Positions 44,306 to 53,947 of a stretch of 64,000 bases of DNA are shown one piece after another. Source of the stretch: Pedobacter ginsengisoli (GTDB lineage Bacteria > Bacteroidota > Bacteroidia > Sphingobacteriales > Sphingobacteriaceae). The stretch lies in the NCBI RefSeq assembly GCF_002736205.1, contig NZ_CP024091.1, positions 4,523,555 through 4,587,554 of the forward strand, given 5' to 3'. Under the pieces are notes generated by a model. The model did not search any database. It saw nothing but the letters and a program-made list of their open reading frames with translations, and had not been told where the DNA came from. How positions within the stretch are numbered: the stretch's first letter is position 1; the number at the start of each line of letters is the position of its first letter. The translations under genes were made by a program, and so were the position numbers.

Positions 44306-44539
44306 ATGCTGAAATTTAAAATCGAACAATTAGTAAGCTCAGATACACAAACTGTTGTGGAAAAAATAGAATCTGAACTTAGAACAATAGGTTATCGGAT
44401 TAGCCAAAAAACTGAAACCTTTATCACATTTGATATTAATGCAAATGGATTTGAAATCGTGTCAAGCGGATACTTTTTTGATAAAGTAGAGAAAGGTAAA
44501 ATTGAATTTAACAAAAAGCGCGATGAGACCGACGATTGA
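44306..44539 (+). CDS. Small hypothetical protein
   Basis: 77 residues from the ATG at 44306 (longer frame starts at 44225 are not supported). Pattern MLKFKIEQLVSSDTQTVVEK followed by IESELRTIGYRISQKTETFI TFD suggests an alpha-beta fold; the end is charged (KKRDETDD). No family is recognised and it may be a truncated remnant, since it lies in a zone of gene decay. Confidence 0.4.
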   Translation: MLKFKIEQLVSSDTQTVVEKIESELRTIGYRISQKTETFITFDINANGFEIVSSGYFFDKVEKGKIEFNKKRDETDD

Positions 44540-44679
44540 ATCCGCAACCCTTCCTCCGGTCGTAGGTTGTACTTCCTGGTAGAACACTTATATAGGGCAG
44601 CCATTAAATAACTTTTTTTAAGTGGTCCTTTATCAAAAACAACTTAAACATATAATTGGATAGAAAGAATAAGGTTAAA

Positions 44680-45108
44680 ATGAAAAATATCAGATTAGTA
44701 AATATTGTAATTGTTGCACTAGCATTTTTTTTCCATTCGTGTAATAGTGCTGTGCCTACTAAAAAAAATATTATAGGAGAATGGATTGGCGTTGATGGTT
44801 CGAAGTTAAGGTTTAAAGCCAATGGAACATTTGAGGGGGAGATGCTTCCTGGAGAGCATTTTTTTGGTCAAACTCAAGGGCATAAAGGCAAGAAAGTTTA
44901 TGGGAGTGGTAAATGGCTATTAAAAAAAGGGCAGGGTTGGTGGGAAATATCTATGAACTTCAACAAAATCTTAAATCAAGAGGATGAGTTTGATACTCAA
45001 ATTTTGATCTCAGGGTCAAGTGGCTTACTATCACAAAATCCCCCTTGGTATCTTTTCGAGTGGAAAGATGAAGAGGGGGGAGAGCGTTATGTATTTAAAA
45101 AGCAATAG
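44680..45108 (+). CDS. Small lipoprotein, lipocalin-like domain possible
   Basis: 142 residues from the ATG at 44680, chosen because it begins the signal peptide (MKNIRLVNIVIVALAFFFHS, lipobox Cys next). A beta-rich body starts with IIGEWIGVDGSKLRFKANGT, the GxW opening typical of small lipocalin-like Bacteroidota lipoproteins, and ends YLFEWKDEEGGERYVF. Function is unknown. Confidence 0.68.
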   Translation: MKNIRLVNIVIVALAFFFHSCNSAVPTKKNIIGEWIGVDGSKLRFKANGTFEGEMLPGEHFFGQTQGHKGKKVYGSGKWLLKKGQGWWEISMNFNKILNQEDEFDTQILISGSSGLLSQNPPWYLFEWKDEEGGERYVFKKQ

Positions 45109-45493
45109 TGATAAAGCATTTTAACTACCATATGCGCTATTGGCGAGCTCCTTTCTTTACTTAATGTTTTTTTGCATAGTCAAAGATACCTTTATCTGTT
45201 AGTATGCATTTTTATGTTGTAAAATATGGGGTAATGATGTAGATCTCTTAGGGGGATTTCCGCGGTGCTTATCTCCAGCGTCCGTGTAAAAAGGCAACGA
45301 AAGTTGACTTAGAATCTGCTTATGAGCAGATTCTAAGTCAGAAGGGATTAATAGGTATTTTAGACAAGTTAATTTTGATCTCATAACAACTTAAAAGGGG
45401 AAATTTAAATGGGAGATAAAATACACCTATACGACAGAATGTATAAAATGTACAGCAAAAGAAATCGCAATCTCGTCTTTATGAGGTTTTTTT
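45109..45493. other. Non-coding tract with perfect 14-bp hairpin
   Basis: Nothing coding is seen. At 45307-45340 GACTTAGAATCTGC and GCAGATTCTAAGTC form a perfect 14-bp stem with a 6-nt loop and no T-run, preceded by a short G+C-rich patch. It may be a remnant of a mobile element end. Confidence 0.45.
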
Positions 45494-45714
45494 TACATTA
45501 AACAGTACAGCATCACTAGAATCACCACAACAGTGAACAGTAGACTGAATATCCCGGAATAAATATTAATAACAGATTTCTTTTGATGACCAAGTTTTCT
45601 TGAAAAAAACCTTTTTAGCAATAAAAAACTATCATTGTGAATAGTCCTATTATTACAAGAAAAGATGCAAGGTCAATGTTTACAAAAGAGCCTAAAGTAT
45701 AGTCATGTATTACC
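45494..45714 (-). pseudogene. Remnant of a small membrane protein gene
   Basis: On the minus strand one frame reads LGSFVNIDLASFLVIIGLF followed by TMIVF; after a T-run it stops, but one added T restores LLLKRFFSRKLGHQKKSVIN and then IYSGIFSLLFTVVVILVML ending YCLM before a stop. Two membrane helices are visible. No intact start is found. It is either a decayed gene or a small gene with a homopolymer sequencing error. Confidence 0.35.
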
Positions 45715-45787
45715 GAATTTAATGATTAATTTATCTCTCATGATCCTAACACCCCATTATTTTTTAAGCAAAAGAGCGTTAAAATAT

Positions 45788-48088
45788 TTATTTACTCGCA
45801 TATATTTCGTGAAACTTCTTAAGAATCCTTTTCCAGTCTTTCCCGAATTGAACATTGAGCATACGTCCATCAGGTGAGATGATGATCTTAGAAGGGTATC
45901 CTGTGATCTTATAATCCTTTTGTATCTTATTGTCAGACATCGCTACCGGGATGGTATACTTGTTCAATGCTAAAAAGTCTTTTACTTTTTCTTCAGTGTC
46001 ATAACAGGCTACACTGAGGAAATTTGAATCTCCATGTTTGCCTTCTGTCAATTCGGTATAGAATCTATTAACATCCGGAAGTTCTTGCTTGCAGGGCCCA
46101 CACCAGGTGCCCCAAAAATCGAGTACCAGCCATTTGTCTTTAAAATCTGATAGACTGTTTTCCTTGCCATTAATGTTCTTTACCGTAAACTCTGGTGCAT
46201 TTTGCCACGTACTAATAATGTGTTCTGTAAAAAAGGTCTTAAAGCTGCGGTTGGGAAATGTTGTTTCAAAACGCTTTTGCATATCGGTCAATGTTTCAGG
46301 ACTTGAATTAATTTGGACAGCTAATAATTTCAAGGCTTCTTGCTCATTGCCTGCATTTAGTAGCTGGTCGATATAATCATCGCGATAGCTTTCTTTAGAT
46401 TTTAAAAAGACCCGATCGTAAAAGCTGGCATAAGCTTTTTCTTTGTTGTTCTTTGGTGAGTATTCTGCTGCCTTGGCCAGGTAACCAATTGCTTTAGCAG
46501 AATCCGTTTTTGCTAACGAAAGAAATTTTAAGTAATAAGCATGAGCCAGCATGTTCTGACTTTCATAACGCTCTTTGTTTAGGCTATCGGCCGTGTATTT
46601 TTGAAGTTTTGTAATTGCAGAATTTAATAAAGAATCGGCGGCGCCTTTTTTGCTTACATCAAGCAGTAAGTTGTACATAAGTAATGCATAACGCCCACCA
46701 TTGCCCTCTTTCATCTCCTGATCGCTCATTTTGTTAAAGGCTGTTGCGGTTTCTAGTTGGAGCGCAGTATTTTTCGAATCAGCTTTGGCCTTAACCCATA
46801 AGTTTAAAGCTCTTATTTTTTGGCGGTAAATTTGATTCTTATCGGATGCAAACATCTGAATCAGTTCAGCACTTTTTCTGTCCATTTCTTTACGCCCAGG
46901 ATAATCGTGTTCGCCTATAAAATTTTGAGCAAACGACTGTTGAACCCAGCCTGTAAACGAGGGCGTATTATAAAAATATTTGCTTACTGCGTAAGCATCT
47001 GCTGCGCTTCCTTTATCCAATGCTGTCCCTTGCTTGTTATGGAGGTGACTGCTTTGATCTTTAAGGTATTCGTTTGGAGTTTCCATCAAGGCTTCCCAAT
47101 ACACCTTGTAATTATGATCATTTCTGGTTTGCTGAATTAAATTGAGTTTACTTACTGCATAATAAGCATCATTTTTGAATATAGGGTTGAGTTGTTCTAT
47201 AGCTCTTTTGACTTTTAAAGAATCATATTCTCCACCGGTTTTCATTTCATTACTCCAATAGCTAAATTTAACGGCCATGTTTATCCAGTTTGAATCTGGT
47301 TTGACTACGGTATTGGCTTTATTTAGTTTCTTCATATTGATAATTTCTCCTTTCTGAGACCTTTCAGCACCAGATGACAGATCCGTGGTCTTAGAAGTAA
47401 AATTTGTTTTGGAGATTTGGCTGAGCATTAAACCTGTTTTTGAATCAAAGGAATATTTGGAATTGTTGGTCGATCCATCCTTACGCGTTTCGGCAGTATT
47501 TAGCTTTAGTACTCCGTCCTTATTTGCAACAACTTTAAACTTGGTTCCTGTTTCTTTATTTTCCCAGGTGGTTTGAGTTGCGAGTGCTTTGTCGGGAAAT
47601 TGGTAGAATAAGCCTTGTATTTCAGCAGTAAAACCACCATCGGCGTTGTTAAGTAGTTGCTGCTCAATTTCAGGATTTAAGTTCCATTTGCTAAGGGCAG
47701 ATTTTAATTGTTCCTGCAAATGGGTTACACTAATTACTTTTCCACTATTGTTTAAGGTTAGTATAAAGGGTTTGTTGAGCATGGCAATGGGGAATAGGAC
47801 GCCTGTTGACATGAAATTGGTCTTTCTCAGCGAGTCAGTATTCAGCAATAGCTTTTTGTTATTTTTAATTAGGGCCTTTACGATTTTGCATTCAAAGACA
47901 TTGTTACCCTCAGCGTTTTTACCTAATGAGCGAAATGCATAAGTAAATGACTCATCTGATTTGCCAATTAAAGTATCAATAGTTCTGTTGGTTATTTCGA
48001 AAGTCTTGTTTTTTGGAACTTGAAGTTGCTGAGAAAAGCCGTTAGTTATTACTACTAGCGAAATTAAGAGGGTTAAATAGGTTTTCAT
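45788..48088 (-). CDS. Large exported protein with C-terminal TlpA-like thioredoxin domain
   Basis: 766 residues. A signal peptide (LTLLISLVVITNGFSQQ) precedes a long region of beta (residues about 25-260) and helical, TPR-like character (about 270-620: KAIGYLAKAAEYSPKNNKEK). The C-terminal thioredoxin domain (about 630-766) has LVLDFWGTWCGPCKQELPDV with the redox CGPC at about 663-666 and the cis-Pro TGYPSKIIISPDGR. A periplasmic thiol-disulfide role is likely, with the front part binding a client. The family is common in Bacteroidota. Monocistronic. Confidence 0.88.
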   Translation of the reverse strand: MKTYLTLLISLVVITNGFSQQLQVPKNKTFEITNRTIDTLIGKSDESFTYAFRSLGKNAEGNNVFECKIVKALIKNNKKLLLNTDSLRKTNFMSTGVLFPIAMLNKPFILTLNNSGKVISVTHLQEQLKSALSKWNLNPEIEQQLLNNADGGFTAEIQGLFYQFPDKALATQTTWENKETGTKFKVVANKDGVLKLNTAETRKDGSTNNSKYSFDSKTGLMLSQISKTNFTSKTTDLSSGAERSQKGEIINMKKLNKANTVVKPDSNWINMAVKFSYWSNEMKTGGEYDSLKVKRAIEQLNPIFKNDAYYAVSKLNLIQQTRNDHNYKVYWEALMETPNEYLKDQSSHLHNKQGTALDKGSAADAYAVSKYFYNTPSFTGWVQQSFAQNFIGEHDYPGRKEMDRKSAELIQMFASDKNQIYRQKIRALNLWVKAKADSKNTALQLETATAFNKMSDQEMKEGNGGRYALLMYNLLLDVSKKGAADSLLNSAITKLQKYTADSLNKERYESQNMLAHAYYLKFLSLAKTDSAKAIGYLAKAAEYSPKNNKEKAYASFYDRVFLKSKESYRDDYIDQLLNAGNEQEALKLLAVQINSSPETLTDMQKRFETTFPNRSFKTFFTEHIISTWQNAPEFTVKNINGKENSLSDFKDKWLVLDFWGTWCGPCKQELPDVNRFYTELTEGKHGDSNFLSVACYDTEEKVKDFLALNKYTIPVAMSDNKIQKDYKITGYPSKIIISPDGRMLNVQFGKDWKRILKKFHEIYASK

Positions 48089-48170
48089 ATTGATTGAGAA
48101 TGTTTAATAGTAAATATAAGATTTATTATTTTTCTCTATGCAATTTGATAGCTATGTTAAGTTCCAAAGA

Positions 48171-48461
48171 TCATTCTTCTATCCCTAGTATCTCCAAAAC
48201 CTCATTAATGTCTTTCCAAATGACTTGGCCCTTATCAAGAAATTGTTGGTAATTAAGCATTACTGCTATTCTGAATTCAGAGAAATTACTAAAAGTTTTG
48301 TCGTAAGGAAGATTATTTAAAGCAATAGTAAACATCTGTTCCACGGATAAGTTTGGAGTGATTGGTATTGGCATAATTGCGGCAATAACATCTTGACCAA
48401 TTTTTTTTCCTACTAAATAATTATATTTAGTAGTCTTATCAAACGCTTCTATTCGGGTCAT
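48171..48461 (-). CDS. Small hypothetical protein
   Basis: 96 residues, no signal peptide or membrane segment. Helical and acidic at the end (KDINEVLEILGIEE). No family is recognised. Isolated between the TlpA-like gene and the divergent 205-residue secreted protein gene. Confidence 0.5.
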   Translation of the reverse strand: MTRIEAFDKTTKYNYLVGKKIGQDVIAAIMPIPITPNLSVEQMFTIALNNLPYDKTFSNFSEFRIAVMLNYQQFLDKGQVIWKDINEVLEILGIEE

Positions 48462-48534
48462 GTATAGACTTGCTTCTTAAGTTGAACTTAAAATAAGAAA
48501 AAAAATGATGATTTGCTAAATAGAATAGATTTTA

Positions 48535-49152
48535 ATGATACTGAAAATTACGTATATTCTGTTTTTATTCTTGTTTGCATGCTTTTCGGTATCAGCTCAG
48601 TCTTTGCTTGATGAAAACCCAGATGTAAAGCAAATATTTCACAAGACACTTAAAAACGAGGACCTCGAATATAGGCTGCCTAATGGATACAATGAGACCT
48701 TTAAAGATATCAATGCAAGAATGGGGGTTATATTCTTATCAGCATCAATGTGTCAATTGCAAACAAATGACGATAGTATTCTTTTGTACATTACAATACA
48801 GCATATAGATACTACTAAGGCGATGTATAATAAATTAAAAAGTTGGGGATTGGAATTTGATGTTAATGAAAGTTATTTGAACCTGAACACAGATACAATA
48901 AAGCATCCTATTATTCATTTTTCAGCAGGATACTCTCGCAGAAAATTTAATGCGCATGATTCAGGAATGTTTGAATTGGAATACCCACTTCAATATGCTT
49001 ATCGAGGGATTTATACAAAGTGTAAAGGGATTTTTATTCATAAAAACGATATGTGTGATATTAAATTGTATTATTTTTATACAGATAAAAGCGCAGTAAA
49101 TTTAAAAAAGAACATAAGGCGCAGTTATAATATACTAAGGTTTAAAAATTAA
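48535..49152 (+). CDS. Secreted protein, member of a tail-to-tail paralogous pair
   Basis: 205 residues with a signal peptide (FLFLFACFSVSAQS). The C-terminal 45 residues (GIFIHKNDMCDIKLYYFYTD to NILRFKN) match the neighbouring minus-strand protein (VIFIHKDNKVDIELFYFYNK to KMLRFKN), and both have an N-terminal Y-LPNGY / Y-MPNGY block. They are therefore inverted paralogues. Function is unknown; probably periplasmic. Confidence 0.72.
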   Translation: MILKITYILFLFLFACFSVSAQSLLDENPDVKQIFHKTLKNEDLEYRLPNGYNETFKDINARMGVIFLSASMCQLQTNDDSILLYITIQHIDTTKAMYNKLKSWGLEFDVNESYLNLNTDTIKHPIIHFSAGYSRRKFNAHDSGMFELEYPLQYAYRGIYTKCKGIFIHKNDMCDIKLYYFYTDKSAVNLKKNIRRSYNILRFKN

Positions 49153-49169
49153 TGACTAATTTTTAAACC
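49139..49169. terminator. Palindromic bidirectional terminator shared by two paralogues
   Basis: GGTTTAAAAATTA and TAATTTTTAAACC form a perfect 13-bp stem around ATGAC. Both arms encode the identical C-terminal residues RFKN plus stop of the two opposing genes, so the palindrome is made of the gene ends themselves. Confidence 0.75.
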
Positions 49170-49743
49170 GGAGCATTTTTCTTGTTCTTTTTAAATGCTT
49201 GTTTAGTTGGGGTTCGCTGCTTTTGTTGTAAAAATAAAATAACTCTATATCTACTTTATTATCCTTATGAATAAATATTACTTTACATTTCTCACCAGAA
49301 TTTAAAATATGATTTTTTTCGGATACTTGAAGATTATAGGTTCCAGAGACATCTGCATTATAAATTTTAGTGGTATATGAATCGCTAAAGGTTGTGTACT
49401 CTGTTTTGGATGGCCTATAGTTCTTATTTGGATCGAATTGTTTGCCATCCACTCCAATAAAACCAGTTAGATTTTTACTCGTATCTATGGGGCCATTAAA
49501 CCTAAAAAGAATTGCAATGCTATCTTTTTGAGCTATTAACTTATAAACTGAGCTCCCAACTCTATGCCCAGATTTGTTATAAATAACCAGCGAGGAATCG
49601 GACTCAAGATAGCCATTAGGCATTGAGTATTGTATGTTAAACATCTCAAGGTATTTGTTAAGCTTTTCATTCTTTTGCCCAAAAAGCGTATTAAAACCTA
49701 GTAAAATGCAAATACAGACAATAAGATAAAACTTTGCTTTCAA
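49156..49743 (-). CDS. Secreted protein, member of a tail-to-tail paralogous pair
   Basis: 195 residues. It starts at TTG (49743), as no ATG precedes the signal peptide (KAKFYLIVCICILLGFNTLF-GQ). It shares the PNGY motif and the FIHKDNKVDIELFYFYN...LRFKN C-terminus with the 205-residue protein facing it. An inverted duplication is the simplest explanation. Function is unknown. Confidence 0.7.
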   Translation of the reverse strand: MKAKFYLIVCICILLGFNTLFGQKNEKLNKYLEMFNIQYSMPNGYLESDSSLVIYNKSGHRVGSSVYKLIAQKDSIAILFRFNGPIDTSKNLTGFIGVDGKQFDPNKNYRPSKTEYTTFSDSYTTKIYNADVSGTYNLQVSEKNHILNSGEKCKVIFIHKDNKVDIELFYFYNKSSEPQLNKHLKRTRKMLRFKN

Positions 49744-49893
49744 TTATAGTTCGTATAGAATTAGTTCGCCTGTTAAATATAGCCATAAATATTTTTTACA
49801 GTATTGGTTGGTATGTCGGTATTTTATTTTATTCCGTTTTAACGAATATGCGTAAAAAATTGACGAATCTAGGTTCATATCCATCGCATATAA

Positions 49894-50205
49894 ACTACCA
49901 CTTGTGTCTCCAATTCAGGAAAAATTGCCAAAGGCGAAAAAATTTTAATTAAATTGGATAACTATCGTTTTCAGGAATATGGTATTGTAGAAGGGAGAGT
50001 TCAAAACATATCTTTTACACCTGATGAAGAAGGAAATTATTATGAAGATGTTTTGCTGCCTAAAGGTTTAAGGACCTCTTATCAAAAAACGCTGCCTTTT
50101 GACAAGGAACTGAAGGGCAACGCTGAAATTGTAACACAAGATTTAAGATTAATTGAGAGGTTTTTTTACCAGATTAGAAAACTTCTGGCTTATCAGACCG
50201 AATAG
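49894..50205 (+). pseudogene. C-terminal stub of an HlyD-family secretion protein
   Basis: The frame opens without a start at 49894 and reads VSNSGKIAKGEKILIKLDNY then RFQEYGIVEGRVQNISFTPD, GLRTSYQKTLPFDKELKGNA and EIVTQDLRLIERFFYQIRKLL. This is the conserved end of HlyD-type membrane fusion proteins of Bacteroidota peptide exporters. Full proteins have over 400 residues; only about 100 remain. The partner ABC transporter is absent, so a secretion locus has been deleted here. Confidence 0.75.
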
Positions 50206-50401
50206 GTTTAAATGAGTGGTAATTTTGAAATGAAAGAATGCTAAATAGTTTTTCCATTATGGGTTAACCATTCGGAAATATTATGAAATAAAAATAAATC
50301 TTAATTAATGTTTGTTTCATAAAAAATGATTAAATTAATAGTAGTAAATAGCAAGGGAGTGATAAGGCTATTTGAACCATCACACTATTAGGAATAATAA
50401 A

Positions 50402-52027
50402 ATGAAAAAGATCATTTTTATTGGCATTTTATTAGGTGCAGCTGTCTTCGGTTGCCAGTTAAATGCCCAGGTAAAGAGGCCAGTTGTAAAACCTAAAACG
50501 GCAACTGCAAAATCCAAATCACCAATTACTGTAACAAAGGAACCTGTTTTACGCAAAATTGATTTCTTTAGTTTATCTCCGGATGATGCAGTGCAAACGC
50601 TAAATGACGAGCTGAAGAAGCTTAAGATAACGCTTAATGATATTAACGAGGAATCTTCTTATTATTATGACATTACTGGCAAAAGAGGCGATTTACTTTC
50701 TACTTCAAGAACGCTGGTTTTCGACAATAAATTTCAGGCAATTATAACTTCGGATGAAGACGACCTCATCCAGGAGGTTTCATTTTCGATGTATTCGGGA
50801 AATACAAAACAGGTAAAAGCTGTAAGAAATATGATGGCTTATGGTGGCTGGCCTCAAGTAGCGCTGGCTGATAATGACACAACCTATAAGAATGGCGATA
50901 TAATTGCAAATTCTTCGAGTTACATCAACAAAAATGATAAAGGAGAAGTGCTTAATGAAAGCTATACTGTACTAATTAAGCGAATAGTGCCTTATACTTA
51001 TGTGCCAAAAAACTTTAAGCCATTTGATCCTACAAGCCTGAATGTATACAACAATGCTGAGGATATCGGTTATGCAATTGTAGAGCTAATGAAAAAAATA
51101 GGTATAAACTTGCTTTACAAAAATGAAAATCGGCCGATCACTTTAGATGAAGTCCTTTCGAATTATTCCTGTGATTATAAATTTAGTAATGGTGTTTCGC
51201 TTACCATTAATACCTCAATAGCCAGAAAATTAAAATTTATATTCATAGACTCCAGTGACCCTATTACATTTTCAAAATTAAAAAAGACATTGGGAGTTTT
51301 GCAATGGCAAAAAACTGAATCTGACGAAAATGATGATGATTACTACAATCATGATAACGTAATTGCAATTGTTTCTTCATATGGGAAAGATATAGTTTTT
51401 AGAATAAATCCTTTACCTGGGGATACTAAAACAAGATTGGAAAATACATCTGCTCCAACCTTTAATGAGCTGGTAGAATTATATCAGAGTGGAACTTCAG
51501 ATGAAGTAGCAGAATCTATAACAAGTTCTTACATGAACCAGATAAAAGTAGATACCGTAAAAAACATATTGATTCCTGATCCAGTTGGAGATAAATTTGA
51601 CTTTTACTACGCAACATCCAGCAATGCTTATGCGAGATGTTATTTTAACTATAATAATCCTATTTTTAATAAGAGTACAAGGATTTATATAGGCTCATCG
51701 GATATGGATTACATGAAGAACATGATGGCACAATACCTGAGCAGCGAATTTAGATCAAAGTATATTTACGAAATGAAAATGGATGGGAAAACTGTAAGCT
51801 ATCCAGGTAACTTTGATCAGATTTGGTTTAGAGATAAAGTGGCTAGTGAGCTGCAAACGGCACAGATCCTTGCCGAAAAACAACGCCAGGATGAAGAAGT
51901 GGCCAGGCGAAAAGAGCAGGATCGTCTTGATGCGATAGAAAAGCAAAAGCAACGAGATGCTAAATCTGCCGAAACACTAAAAATAATGGAGTCGATTTTA
52001 AAAGGGAGCTTTGGGAAGAAACAATAA
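50402..52027 (+). CDS. Exported protein of unknown function
   Basis: 541 residues from the ATG at 50402 (MKKIIFIGILLGAAVFGCQL); an earlier ATG at 50372 lacks a sensible signal start. After the signal comes a Lys/Pro/Thr-rich linker, two similar halves with alpha/beta character (SPDDAVQTLNDELKKLKITL; NAEDIGYAIVELMKKIGINL) and a charged coiled-coil tail (AEKQRQDEEVARRKEQDRLD). No family is recognised. The internal similarity suggests a duplicated domain. Confidence 0.72.
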   Translation: MKKIIFIGILLGAAVFGCQLNAQVKRPVVKPKTATAKSKSPITVTKEPVLRKIDFFSLSPDDAVQTLNDELKKLKITLNDINEESSYYYDITGKRGDLLSTSRTLVFDNKFQAIITSDEDDLIQEVSFSMYSGNTKQVKAVRNMMAYGGWPQVALADNDTTYKNGDIIANSSSYINKNDKGEVLNESYTVLIKRIVPYTYVPKNFKPFDPTSLNVYNNAEDIGYAIVELMKKIGINLLYKNENRPITLDEVLSNYSCDYKFSNGVSLTINTSIARKLKFIFIDSSDPITFSKLKKTLGVLQWQKTESDENDDDYYNHDNVIAIVSSYGKDIVFRINPLPGDTKTRLENTSAPTFNELVELYQSGTSDEVAESITSSYMNQIKVDTVKNILIPDPVGDKFDFYYATSSNAYARCYFNYNNPIFNKSTRIYIGSSDMDYMKNMMAQYLSSEFRSKYIYEMKMDGKTVSYPGNFDQIWFRDKVASELQTAQILAEKQRQDEEVARRKEQDRLDAIEKQKQRDAKSAETLKIMESILKGSFGKKQ

Positions 52028-52028
52028 A

Positions 52029-53840
52029 TTACATTGGTTGAAAGGCCTTCCCATCTATCTGATTGTTACTAATATCTGTGCCAGTTACGCGTTCAAGAAG
52101 GATACGTTTAGTGTTACTATGGAATGCCGGATATTCCTTGTTTGTTTTAATCTGATTGCTTTTAAATATCAGCCCGTCTACAGATTTTGCATATAGAATG
52201 GGTTTATCGAATGTTTCAAATTGGTTGTCCAGTATCCTGATACCTGAATGGAAATAATTTTTTTGACCTGCAAGATCTGGGATTTCTGGATATATAGAAA
52301 TCACTGCACTGGTAAATTGGTACATACTTGTCAGGGCATTTATAAACTTGTTGTTGCGGATGGTAATGTCTCGGCACGATCCAGTTTCATACCAGCCATT
52401 GCTATCGCCGCATAGCAATATTGCACAGCCAGAAGTATGATCAAATAAATTATTGGCTACTAATGTTGGTTTTGGTGTACTGAACAATGCACCTCTAGCC
52501 CTGTTGTTGCGGATGGTGTTGCCCGTAAAAATCACGGATGGTGTCCATGATAGGTTTTCAATTCCAATGTCTGTTTTTGAAGGATCAACCTCAGGGTTCA
52601 GTGCTTTTGCAAATTCAATTCTGAATTCCTTAATTGGATCATTGCTGTTCGATTTTATAGGCGTAATGGACACAATGGTATTTTTTGCATCCCAAAGATC
52701 CATTGTTTTCGATTTTATAAATTGCACCGTGTCCTGAATGTTTCCCCAATCGAAACCATAAGATTGCTCGTGCATATATTTACCGATCACGGTACGATCA
52801 TCTAGTTTTTTTATCATTTTAAGATAAGTTCCATGGATATTGATTGCATCATCCATCATCCCTTCATACAATCCATTTTTCGACACAATTTCTCCTTTAC
52901 AGCCAGAGAAATGTGTCGCGTCGGCTTGGGTAGTAAAATATCGTGGATCGTTTTTGCCTCGCAAACAAACACCAAAGCCATCCATGTAGATGTTTTCTGT
53001 TAGCTGTGCCAGCAGTCCCATTCCTTCTGCGTAATGTACCTTTACATTTTCGAAGCGGATATTCTTGCCTTTGTGCACAAAAATACCTGGAGCAGGTCTA
53101 TGCCAGCTTCTCATAGCAATCACAGTTCCGGGAATCAGCTTTTTATTTTTCCAATGATGTGCTATGATTTTTCCAGCTGAAAGTTCGCTAACACCTTTTG
53201 TCCCAACCCTGATATCTCCGCTGTTAAATATGATGTGTTTAGTAGCATTTTCAAACGCAATACCAGAGGTTGGTTGCATTTCCCAGCCTTCTCCGGTGTT
53301 GTAAAAGGTACTGTCTTTTATCTTATATTTTACCCATGGTGCAGTTTCAAATACGATACTACCGGAAATTGTGTCATTTGAGATTATCTTTACCTGGGCA
53401 ATTTGAGGCCTTTCAAAGTCAATATTCAAGTCCTGTATTTTCACATTGCTGCTTTCAATTAACGCCAATGGAAGCATACGTCCATGAAACATCAAATCAG
53501 TGCCTTTACCTTTTAAGGTAACGTTGTTAAAATGCTCTATTTCTATACCTACAGTTTTTGGGTTGTCCTGATCATGATTGGAGATGTAATATGTTCGCTT
53601 CAGCGCTCCTTCGGGATAAAAATCATATCTTCCTTTTTCGAATTGAATAACAACCCCCTCCATTGCAGAAGTTTTACCCTTGATCTTTTCGAGGACTGAG
53701 GTAAGTAGTGGAGTAATATTTTGTCCGGTATTGGGTTTTATTCCGTAGTCTGTTAACTTGTAAGTCTTTGTACTGTTTTGGGCAGTTAATGAGAAATTTA
53801 TACTGATGGTTAATAAAACCAATGAGATGATATTTTTCAA
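52029..53840 (-). CDS. GH110-like alpha-1,3-galactosidase (parallel beta-helix)
   Basis: 603 residues, TTG start before a signal peptide (KNIISLVLLTISINFSLTAQ). The right-handed beta-helix contains the GH110 signature TQADATHFSGCKGEIVSKNG followed by LYEGMMDDAINIHGTYLK, where the paired Asp are the proposed catalytic residues of the family. The typical late motif GCAILLCGDSNGWYETGSCR is also present. The family removes terminal alpha-1,3-galactose from glycans such as blood-group B type structures or algal polymers. The exact specificity (A or B type) cannot be assigned. It is convergent with the 541-residue protein gene. Confidence 0.85.
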   Translation of the reverse strand: MKNIISLVLLTISINFSLTAQNSTKTYKLTDYGIKPNTGQNITPLLTSVLEKIKGKTSAMEGVVIQFEKGRYDFYPEGALKRTYYISNHDQDNPKTVGIEIEHFNNVTLKGKGTDLMFHGRMLPLALIESSNVKIQDLNIDFERPQIAQVKIISNDTISGSIVFETAPWVKYKIKDSTFYNTGEGWEMQPTSGIAFENATKHIIFNSGDIRVGTKGVSELSAGKIIAHHWKNKKLIPGTVIAMRSWHRPAPGIFVHKGKNIRFENVKVHYAEGMGLLAQLTENIYMDGFGVCLRGKNDPRYFTTQADATHFSGCKGEIVSKNGLYEGMMDDAINIHGTYLKMIKKLDDRTVIGKYMHEQSYGFDWGNIQDTVQFIKSKTMDLWDAKNTIVSITPIKSNSNDPIKEFRIEFAKALNPEVDPSKTDIGIENLSWTPSVIFTGNTIRNNRARGALFSTPKPTLVANNLFDHTSGCAILLCGDSNGWYETGSCRDITIRNNKFINALTSMYQFTSAVISIYPEIPDLAGQKNYFHSGIRILDNQFETFDKPILYAKSVDGLIFKSNQIKTNKEYPAFHSNTKRILLERVTGTDISNNQIDGKAFQPM

Positions 53841-53947
53841 GGCGCTTGGATTAATATGTATTAGGAAAGCCTAAAAGTACATTTTCTAAATTATATTCCC
53901 TCTTCAATCGCCGTGTATATTCAGTTGGCTGTACTCGTACCTCCAAT

